This document shows, piece after piece, positions 33,524 to 41,400 of a stretch of 64,000 nucleotides of DNA (the stretch's first letter is position 1; every line of letters begins with the position of its first letter). Below the pieces are notes generated by a model, which did not search any database, was not told the origin of the DNA, and saw only the letters and a program-made list of their open reading frames with translations. Location of the stretch: positions 11,018-75,017 of the forward strand of contig CAVPFC010000055.1 of assembly GCA_963703605.1 (NCBI GenBank), given 5' to 3'. Origin of the DNA: DASXKD01 sp963703605 (GTDB lineage: Bacteria > Actinomycetota > Actinomycetes > Streptosporangiales > Streptosporangiaceae). The translations under genes and the position numbers were made by a program.

Positions 33524-34993
33524 GTGGCAGCACCGCAGAACTATTTGGCGGTCATTAAGGTCGTCGGTATCGGTGGGGGCGGCGTCAATGCCGTAAACCG
33601 GATGATCGAAGAGGGGCTCAAGGGCGTTGAGTTCATCGCGATCAACACGGACGCGCAGGCGCTGCTGATGAGCGACGCCGACGTCAAGCTCGACGTCGGC
33701 CGCGAACTGACCCGCGGGCTAGGTGCGGGCGCCAACCCGGACGTCGGGGCCAGGGCGGCGGAAGACCACCGCGAGGAAATCGAGGAAGTGCTCAAGGGCG
33801 CCGACATGGTCTTCGTCACCGCCGGCGAAGGCGGCGGCACGGGCACGGGCGGCGCGCCCGTGGTCGCGAATGTGGCCCGGTCCCTCGGCGCGCTCACGAT
33901 CGGCGTGGTGACCAGGCCGTTCGGCTTCGAAGGGAAGCGCAGGGCGTCCCAGGCCGAGATAGGCATCGAGCGGCTGCGCAGCGAGGTGGACACGCTCATC
34001 GTGATCCCGAACGACCGGCTGCTGTCCATCTCCGATCGCCATGTCAGCGTGCTGGACGCGTTCAAGGCAGCCGACCAGGTGCTGCTGTCCGGTGTCCAGG
34101 GCATCACCGACCTCATCACCACGCCGGGGCTCATCAACCTGGACTTCGCCGATGTGAAATCGGTCATGTCCGGGGCCGGCTCCGCGCTCATGGGAATCGG
34201 CTCGGCGCGCGGCGACGACCGCTCCGTGGCGGCCGCGGAGATGGCCATCTCCAGCCCGCTGCTCGAGGCGAGCATCGACGGCGCGCACGGCGTGCTGCTC
34301 TCGATCCAGGGTGGCTCGGACCTGGGGCTCTTCGAGATCAACGAAGCGGCCCAGTTGGTTGCGAACTCGGCGGCGCCCGATGCCAACATCATCTTCGGCG
34401 CGGTGATCGACGACGCCCTCGGCGACGAGGTCCGCGTTACGGTCATCGCGGCCGGGTTCGACGAGGCAGGGACGGCCCGGGCGCGGCCGGTGGGACCGGG
34501 CCTTGGCCGCCTGGGGCCGGAGAGCACAAGCGCCGCCATGCCTGGGGCGGCCGCGTTTCCGGTGGCGAATGGCCAGGCTGGCCGGGACGCTGGCGCGCTG
34601 GTTCCGGGCGCGGCCGGCGGCTTCGCGGCAAGCGCCGTCGCCGACCACTCAGCGGCCGAGGTTTCCGCAGCGGAATCCCCAGCGGTGACCGTTTCCGGCG
34701 AGCCCACGCCGGAGGTGACGCTCACGGCGCCCGCGGATCCGGAACCCGAGCCGGCCGGGGCCACCGAGTACGGCGGCGACTGGGCGGCCGCACCCTTGCT
34801 GGGCTCCGGCAGCGACGACGCGGTGCCGAGCGCGGCCGCCGTCGGCACCTCGGCGTCCGGGTCGGCCAGCACCCCGCGTCCCCGGGCCGATGCCGGAGCC
34901 GCGGCCCGCATGTTCGACGCGGCCACAACACGCCGGCGTTCGGTCGTGTTCGAGGAAGACGACGAACTGGACGTACCAGATTTCTTGAAATGA
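33524..34993 (+). CDS. ftsZ: Cell division GTPase FtsZ
   Basis: 489 residues. Tubulin-like GTPase with VVGIGGGGVNAVNRM, FIAINTDAQAL, the GTP signature GEGGGTGTGGAPVVA, and the T7 catalytic loop around LINLDFADVK. The GTPase core ends near residue 315. A disordered Ala/Ser/Pro/Glu linker of ~150 residues is longer than in many relatives. The C-terminal peptide DDELDVPDFLK binds partners such as SepF. GTG 33524; AAAGGGC lies ~12 nt upstream. Confidence 0.98.
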   Translation: MAAPQNYLAVIKVVGIGGGGVNAVNRMIEEGLKGVEFIAINTDAQALLMSDADVKLDVGRELTRGLGAGANPDVGARAAEDHREEIEEVLKGADMVFVTAGEGGGTGTGGAPVVANVARSLGALTIGVVTRPFGFEGKRRASQAEIGIERLRSEVDTLIVIPNDRLLSISDRHVSVLDAFKAADQVLLSGVQGITDLITTPGLINLDFADVKSVMSGAGSALMGIGSARGDDRSVAAAEMAISSPLLEASIDGAHGVLLSIQGGSDLGLFEINEAAQLVANSAAPDANIIFGAVIDDALGDEVRVTVIAAGFDEAGTARARPVGPGLGRLGPESTSAAMPGAAAFPVANGQAGRDAGALVPGAAGGFAASAVADHSAAEVSAAESPAVTVSGEPTPEVTLTAPADPEPEPAGATEYGGDWAAAPLLGSGSDDAVPSAAAVGTSASGSASTPRPRADAGAAARMFDAATTRRRSVVFEEDDELDVPDFLK

Positions 34994-35406
34994 CGGGTTG
35001 GCCATGCTTGTTGGCCTTCGGCCAACTGCGCCATGGGTCATTTCAAGGTGCTAGCCCGGGGGGCCGAGCCCCCGGAACCCCCACGCATCCGGTACCGCTC
35101 CGTCGGCCAGCTTCTGTCTGTAGTGGCTTGGGTTTGCCAGAGTCCCAGCCCCGATCCCCAGAAGGCCGAGCCCCCCGGAACCCCCACGCTTCCGGTACCG
35201 GTCCGCCGGTTGGCTTCTGTCGGCGGTTGGCTTGGCTTTCCTGGGTCATGACCCTGATCTCGCCCGGAAGGCCTGGACGCCGGGGGTCCTCTGGTGCCGG
35301 GTTGGCGGTTGGCTTGGCTTTCCGGAGTCTCCAGCCCCGCCGGATTCTGCGGCCGGGGGCCGGCCTGGGTACGCAGTTGGTCTGGGTTACGAACGATGAT
35401 GTTGTT
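34994..35406 (+). repeat. Repeat-filled ftsZ-yggS intergenic region (family A, two copies)
   Basis: No gene. A hairpin TTGGCC-TTC-GGCCAA (35011-35025) follows ftsZ. Two family A cores follow: GGGGGCCGAGCCCCC-type at ~35058-35084 and 35163-35188, each continuing GGAACCCCCACG and then CCGGTACCG. A GATGAT hexamer (35395-35400) stands 6 nt before the yggS ATG. pgeF usually occupies this position in actinobacteria. Confidence 0.85.
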
Positions 35407-36120
35407 ATGACGGGTGAGCAGGAACGGCGCGCTGAGCTTAGTGGGCGGCTCGCTGGTGTCCGGAATCGGATCGAGGAGGCCTGCCGGGCGGCGGGGCGGG
35501 ACCCGGCAGAGGTGACGCTGATCGCGGTGACCAAGACCTTTCCGGCATCGGACGTGCGCCTGCTCTTCGAGCTGGGCGTGCGGGACGTGGGGGAGAACCG
35601 CGATCAGGAGGCCGCGCCCAAGGCGGCCGCCTGCGCGGACCTCGTCCCGGCGCTGACCTGGCACTTCATCGGGCAGTTGCAGACCAACAAGGCGGCGAGC
35701 GTGGTCAGGTACGCGGGCGTCGTTCACTCGGTCGACCGGCAGCGGCTGGTCCGGGCCCTCGGCGAGCAGGCCAGGAAGGCGGACCGGGCCGTCACCTGCC
35801 TGGTGCAGGTCAGCCTGGACGGCGACGTGGCGCGCGGCGGCGTGGCCGAACCCGACGTGCCCGCGCTCGCCGCGGCCATCGCCACCGAGGACGGCCTGCG
35901 GCTGGGCGGGATCATGGCGATGGCGCCGCTCGGCGTGCCCCCGGCGCAGGCGTTCGCGCCGCTGCCGCGAATCGCCGCCACGGTACGCGAAAGCCACCCC
36001 GGCGCGGTCATCGTGTCAGCCGGGATGAGCGGGGACCTGGAGGCCGCAATCGGGGCGGGCGCGACACACGTGCGCGTTGGTACGGCGTTGCTCGGCGGCC
36101 GGCCGGGCTTAGTCAGGTAA
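35407..36120 (+). CDS. yggS: YggS/YlmE family PLP-binding protein
   Basis: 237 residues. PLP homeostasis protein with a TIM barrel; PLP Lys is in LIAVTKTFPASDV (~residue 42). GVRDVGENRDQEAAPK, WHFIGQLQTNKA, GGIMAMAPLG and the SAGMSGDLEAAIGAGATHVRVG phosphate-binding end are diagnostic. ATG 35407 is chosen because family similarity begins just after it; the frame stays open upstream through the repeat region but encodes only repeat-derived residues. Usual partner of sepF in the ylm operon. Confidence 0.94.
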   Translation: MTGEQERRAELSGRLAGVRNRIEEACRAAGRDPAEVTLIAVTKTFPASDVRLLFELGVRDVGENRDQEAAPKAAACADLVPALTWHFIGQLQTNKAASVVRYAGVVHSVDRQRLVRALGEQARKADRAVTCLVQVSLDGDVARGGVAEPDVPALAAAIATEDGLRLGGIMAMAPLGVPPAQAFAPLPRIAATVRESHPGAVIVSAGMSGDLEAAIGAGATHVRVGTALLGGRPGLVR

Positions 36121-36167
36121 TGTCCGACGCAGCGAAGGGCGGGCCAGGGACTACGGAGGACTGACGA

Positions 36168-36681
36168 ATGGCCGGCGCGATCCACAAGATGGCGGTCTAC
36201 CTCGGCCTAGTCGAGGACGACGTGGCCTATGAAGATGAGTATGAATCCTACGAGGAGGACTACGACCCCTCCTCCGAGGATGAGAGCGGTGCTGAGCCTG
36301 ACCTGACCGGAGGCCAGGTCCCGCTGGTGCACGCCAGGCCACCGGTCCGACGTGGCCGCCGTAGACATCCCCGGGGTCGCTGCCGTCCGCAAGCCTGCCG
36401 ATCTCACGCGTATCACGACGCTGCATCCGCGCACGTACAATGAGGCGCGGACGATTGGGGAGCACTTTCGAGAGGGCACCCCGGTCATCATGAACCTGAC
36501 TGAAATGGTCGACAGTGACGCCAAGCGACTCGTTGACTTCGCTGCGGGGCTGATCTTCGGGCTTCGCGGAAGCATCGACCGGGTCACCAACCGGGTTTTC
36601 CTGCTGTCACCGGCGTCCATCGAAGTCACCGCAGAGGACAAGGCCCGCATCGCCGAGAGGGGCTTCTTCAACCAGAGCTAG
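36168..36681 (+). CDS. sepF: Cell division protein SepF (one-base frameshift as read)
   Basis: ATG 36168 (GGAGG 7-8 nt upstream) encodes MAGAIHKMAVYLGLVEDD and an acidic Glu/Tyr/Asp stretch, the SepF N-terminal membrane/linker part. The core domain (RITTLHPRTYNEARTIGEHF, VIMNLTEMVDSDAKRLVDF, RVFLLSPASIEVTAEDKARI, GFFNQS end) lies in the next frame. The span is 514 nt, one more than a multiple of three. The indel must fall between the frame-1 stop at 36304 and about 36370, in the variable linker. SepF anchors FtsZ and is essential in actinomycetes lacking FtsA, so a sequencing error is likely. Confidence 0.88.
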
Positions 36682-36747
36682 GCGGCCAGGGAGGGCGCGG
36701 GGCGCTCCCCACCGGCCGCCGCGTCGTCGTGAGAGCAGGACAAGGTT

Positions 36748-37032
36748 GTGGGGATAGTAAAGATCGTCTTGACGTACATCCTGTACGTCTATCTCCTGCT
36801 ACTGCTGGGGAGGCTGATTTTCAGCTGGATACAGGCGTTCTCACGGTCCTGGTCGCCGCATGGGCCGGTGCTCGTGATCGCCGAGCTGGTCTTCACCGCG
36901 ACCGATCCGCCGCTGAAATTCCTAAGCAGGTTCATCCCCGTGCTGAGGCTCGGTAGTGTGGCTCTGGACCTCAGCTTCATGGTTCTGTTCTTCGCGGTTC
37001 TTATCCTGATCTACCTCGTGCCGCTGCTCTGA
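36748..37032 (+). CDS. YggT-family membrane protein
   Basis: 94 residues with two membrane spans (~4-25 and ~68-92) and the YggT pattern YVYLLLLLGRLIFSWI and TDPPLKFLSRFIPVLRLG between them. Located between sepF and divIVA as ylmG/yggT is in actinobacteria and firmicutes. YlmG proteins affect division or membrane protein placement; the molecular role is unclear. GTG 36748. Confidence 0.93.
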   Translation: MGIVKIVLTYILYVYLLLLLGRLIFSWIQAFSRSWSPHGPVLVIAELVFTATDPPLKFLSRFIPVLRLGSVALDLSFMVLFFAVLILIYLVPLL

Positions 37033-37081
37033 TCAGGTACCGTCCCATTGGAACAGACTTGCAGCGCACCAAGGAGACGAG

Positions 37082-37924
37082 ATGCCGCTGACGCCCGCAG
37101 ACGTGCGGAACAAGCAGTTCAGTACCACCAGGCTCAGGCCCGGCTACGACGAGGAAGAGGTAGACGCCTTCCTCGATGAGGTCGAGGTCGAGCTGGACCG
37201 GCTTATCCAGGAGAACGAGGAACTCCGGTCGAAGCTGGCTGAGTGCTTGCGCGGAGGCAAGTCGGCCGTATCCGCGCTCAGTTCCCCGCTGGCGGACCCC
37301 GAGCCCGAGATGCTCGCTCCGGAGCCGATGCTGCCGGAGCCGATGGAGCAGCGCAGGCCCGAGCCCGTGATGAGCATGCACACCGAGGACAACATGGACA
37401 CGGCGGCCCGTGTCCTCGCCCTCGCGCAGCAGACCGCGGACCAGGCCATCGCCGATGCCCGTCGCGAGGCAGACGAGACGCTCGGCCGCGCCCGCCGCGA
37501 AGCTGACGACATCCTCGGCAAGGCCAGGCGTCAGGCCGAGCAGATCACCAGCGACGCCAGGGCCCGGGCGGAGAGCCTGGAGCGGGACGCGCAGGAGCGG
37601 CACCGCCAGGCCATGGGTTCCCTGGTTCAGCAGCGGGAAGAGCTCGAGCGGCGGGTCGACGACCTGCGCGCGTTCGAGCGCGAGTACCGCAGCAGGCTCA
37701 AGGCATACCTGGAGGGCCAGCTCCGCGACCTGGAGGCGGGCGCCGCGGACAGCGGTACCTTCCCGGCGGTCGCCGCGCCGCAGCCGCCGGTGGGCATGCC
37801 GTCCCGAATGGAATCCCGCAATGGCCAGCCAGCCGTTACTGGCGCCTACGTCGGCTCGCCGGAGCCTGGGGGGCACAACGGAGGTTTCCACCCCTCCGAT
37901 GGCCCTCCGCACGACCGCCGCTAG
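37082..37924 (+). CDS. divIVA: Polar growth and septation protein DivIVA (Wag31)
   Basis: 280 residues. N-terminal PLTPADVRNKQFSTTRLRPG with the membrane-inserting region, then GYDEEEVDAFLDEVEVELD coiled coil. A Pro/Glu/Met-rich linker (~70-100) precedes the long second coiled coil (~105-225, many ARREAD-like heptads). The tail is Gly/Pro-rich. It marks curved membrane and directs tip growth in actinobacteria. ATG 37082 has AAGGAGA 5 nt upstream. Confidence 0.95.
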   Translation: MPLTPADVRNKQFSTTRLRPGYDEEEVDAFLDEVEVELDRLIQENEELRSKLAECLRGGKSAVSALSSPLADPEPEMLAPEPMLPEPMEQRRPEPVMSMHTEDNMDTAARVLALAQQTADQAIADARREADETLGRARREADDILGKARRQAEQITSDARARAESLERDAQERHRQAMGSLVQQREELERRVDDLRAFEREYRSRLKAYLEGQLRDLEAGAADSGTFPAVAAPQPPVGMPSRMESRNGQPAVTGAYVGSPEPGGHNGGFHPSDGPPHDRR

Positions 37925-38470
37925 CGGATCGCGTGGCGGCGGGACGGGCTCACCCTGCTTGCTGACCTTCGGTCAGCTTCGCCGGGCGCCCGCCGCCGTG
38001 CTGGCCCAGGGGGCCGAGCCCCCTGGAACCCCCACGATCGCCGGTACCGGTGGGTGGCCTGGCTTGCGCCTTGTTTTGGGCTGGGGGCAGGCACGGCCCG
38101 GCGCCGTACTGGTCCGGGCGGCCGAGCCCCCGGGGACCCCGCGATTGCCGGTACCGGTCGGCGGTTCGGCTGACGCTTCGGTCGGGCTGGGGTCCGAATA
38201 CGCCCGCGCCGTGCTGGCCCAGGAGACTGAGCGCCCCGGAACCTCCCGGTCAGGGACGGGCTCACCCCGGTCGCTGACCTCCGGTCAGCTTCGCCGGGCG
38301 TCCGCCGCCGTGCTGGCCCAGGGGGCCGAGCCCCCTGGAACCCCGCGATCGCCGGCACCGGCCAGCGATTCGGCTGACGCTCCGGTCGGGCTAAGGCCCG
38401 AATACGGCCGCGCAGTGCTGGCCCAGGCGGCTGAGCGCCCTGGAACCCCACGGTCAGTGGGAGGGCGCAC
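37925..38470 (+). repeat. Array of family A elements after divIVA
   Basis: No gene in these 546 nt. Clear cores occur at ~38008-38036, ~38115-38144 and ~38320-38349, with decayed copies near 38221-38250 and 38427-38450. Two hairpins GCTGACC-N3-GGTCAGC (37971-37987 and 38273-38289) precede clear copies. Cores read GGGGGCCGAGCCCCC-TGGAACCCCCACG or close variants and lead into GCCGGTACCGG. The larger unit (~300 nt) seems duplicated: GTCAGCTTCGCCGGGCG appears at both ends. Confidence 0.85.
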
Positions 38471-41400
38471 GTGATCCGGTCTAGCGCCCTCCTCATCGCG
38501 GCAGCGATGGCCGTCCTTGTGACCGGAGTGCTCGCGAGCAGCCTGGAGCTGGTTTACGTCTCCATCGGCGTCAGCATTCTCGCGGCAGTCGTACTGTCCG
38601 TCGGGGTCTTTCTCCGGCGGACAGAGCTTTTCGGTTCAGCCGCGGCACGGCAGGGCGCATCCCCCGGCTGGCCCGCTGCTGACATCGACGGCGTTCCCGC
38701 GGTAACCGGCGGCCGGGCCAGGCGAGGCGATTCCGGCCTCGCGAATGGCTGGCGGGAAGCCACGCCCGCCGGGGCGGAAGCGGGCTCCGGCAGTGCACCT
38801 GATTCGGGCGAAACCGGGACCACCGGCCCGGCCCGGCCCGGGCGGTCCCGAGACGGGCTCGTCAACGGCGACCAGGTCGCGAGCGGCGCGTCCAACGGCG
38901 GCTCGGTCCAGGACGGCCCAGGGGTGGCGCGCCGCGGCGGGGAGCGCCCGGCGGGCCATGCCGGGGGCCGGTCCGCGTCGCGGACCGGGGACGAACCCGC
39001 GGACCGTGAGCCGGCCGTGGCCGGGGCCGCAGACGCCGAACCAGGCCGCTCCAACCGAACCGACCGCGAGCCCGCTGTGGCCCGGGACGACCAGGACGTA
39101 CCTGGCGCCGGCCGGGACCGCGAGCGGGCCGCCTCCCGTGGTGATCGCGCGGACGCCGCGCCCGGCCGGGACCGCGAGCGGGCCGCGTCCCGTGGCGACC
39201 GTGCCGAGCCTTCGTCCGGCCGGGGCCGTGAGCAGGCGGCTTCGCGGGACGACCGTGGCGAGGTGGCGACCGGGCGAGACCAGGACCGGGGCGAGCCCTG
39301 GCCGGATCGTCAGGCCGCTGGGCCGGGCCGGGACCGTGATCGCGCCGCGTCCCGGGGCGACCGGGCCGAGGCGGCGTCCGGCCGGGATCGCGAGCGGGCC
39401 GCGTCCCGTGGCGACTGGGCCGAGGCTCCGTCCGGCCAGGACCGTGCGGGCTCGGTTTCGCGGGGCGACCGCGGCGAGGTGGCGGCCGGGCGAGACCAGG
39501 ACCGGGGCGAGCCCTGGCCGGAGCGTCAGGAGGCCGGGCCGGGCCGGGACCGTGATCGCGCCGCGTCCCGTGGCGACCGGGCCGAGGCGGCGTCCGGCCG
39601 GGACCGTGAGCAGGCGGCTGCCCGGGACGACCGTGCGGGGGCAGCGTCCGGGCCAGACCAGGACCGGGGCGAGCCCTGGCCGGAGCGTCGGGCGGGTCGG
39701 CAGGGCCGCGATCGTGATCGCGCCGCCTCCCGCGGCGACCGGGCAGAGCCGGGCCAGGAACGGGCCGCGTCTTGGCAAGAACGTCAGGCGGCCCGGGACC
39801 GAGATCGCGCCGCGTCCGGGGACGACCACGCGACGGCGTCCGGCCGGGCCCAGGACCCCGCCGCGTCCTGGCAGGAGCCGTCGGCGACCGCGCCGGCCTG
39901 GGATCGTGACCGGTCCGCTTCGCGGGACGAGCGTGCGGCGGCGCCCGGCGGGCGGGACCGGGCCGTACCCGGGGATGATCGGCCGGCGGCGTCCGGGCCG
40001 GATCAGGATCAAGCTGCGTACTGGCTGGCGCGCCGGGCGGCGGCGCTGGGCCAGGACCGGGACCAGCCCGCGTCCGGGGACGACCGCGGGGCGGCGGCCC
40101 GGGATCGTGACCGGGGCGCGTCTGGCGATGACCGCGCGGGGGCCCGGGGTCGTGACGTGGCCGCGTCCGGGGATGACCGGGCGGCAGCGGCGTCTTGGCA
40201 GGAGGCTCAGGCGGCCGCGCCGGACCGGGATGGCGCGGCGTCGGTGGATGAGCGTGCGGCAGCGGCGTCCGGGCACGGCCCGGACTGGACCGCGCCGTGG
40301 CCGGAGCGCGGGGCGGCGGCTCAGGGTCGTGACCGGGGCGCGTCTGGCGATGACCGCGCGGGGACCCGGGGTCGTGACGTGGCCGCGTCCGAGGACGATC
40401 GGGGGGCGGCGGCGTCTTGGCAGGAAGTTGAGGCGGCCGCGCCGGACCGGGATCGCGCGGCGTCGGTGGATGAGCGTGCGGCAGCGGCGTCCGGGCACGG
40501 CCCGGACTGGACCGCGCCGTGGCCGGAGCGCGGGGCGGCGGCTCAGGGTCGTGACCAGGGAGCGTCTGGCGACGACCGCGCGGGGACCCAGGGTCGTGAC
40601 GTGGCCGCGTCCGGGGATGACCGGGCGGCAGCGGCGTCTTGGCAGGAGCGTCAGGCGGCCGCGTCAGCCCGGGGTCGTGACCGGGCCGCGTCCGAGGACG
40701 ACCGGGGGGCGGCGGCGTCTTGGCAGGAGCGTCAGGCGGCTGCGGCGTCCCAGGATCGTGACCGGGCCGCTGTTTCCAGCGACGGTTCGGAGGCGGCGTC
40801 CCCGGGCCAGGAGTGGGCCGTGTCCTGGCCGGACGCGCCAGGACATGAGCGGGCGCCAGCGGCGGACAAGGGCGAGGCCGCCCCGCCGAAGGACCGCCGG
40901 GCCGCGGCCGAACGGGAGGATCGTGCCGCGGCCGCGGCCGAGTGGCCGGTTGGGTTCCGGGTGCCGCCGTTCGGCGACCGGCGCGCGACGTCGGCCGATC
41001 AACGGGGGCGCGGGTCCGCGGACCGGGCGCTCGACGACAGCGGGCCGGCCGCTCCGAGTGGGCCGACCGCTCCGAGCGGTCCCCCTGCGCCGCTGCCACG
41101 CCGCCAGAAGCCCGCCGCGGCAGCGCGTGGGTCATCCTCGGGTGGCAGCATCTGGGATCGGCCCGGCGGCGAGGCCGCCGGCACCGGCAAGAACGAGGCC
41201 GCCGGCACCGGCAAGAACGAGGCCGCCGGCACCGGCAAGAACGAGGCCGCCGGCACTGGCAAGAACGAGGCTGCCCGTCCCGCCTGGCCCGCAACGGCGG
41301 GCCCGCGAGCCATGGGAACCGGATCCGCCGCCACGTACCCCCCGGTCAAGCCCAGCGACGGTGAACCGGGGCGGACCGGGCCGCCGCCCGGCGGTTCCGA

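Noticed and set aside
34990..35406. N-terminal extension of YggS or a separate small gene
   Set aside because: The open frame encodes only translations of family A repeats (for example GGRAPGTPT); YggS similarity begins at ATG 35407.
37925..38470. Coding gene between divIVA and the large membrane protein
   Set aside because: Open frames here translate the repeat (AEPPGTPR-like blocks) without a conserved domain or ribosome-binding site.
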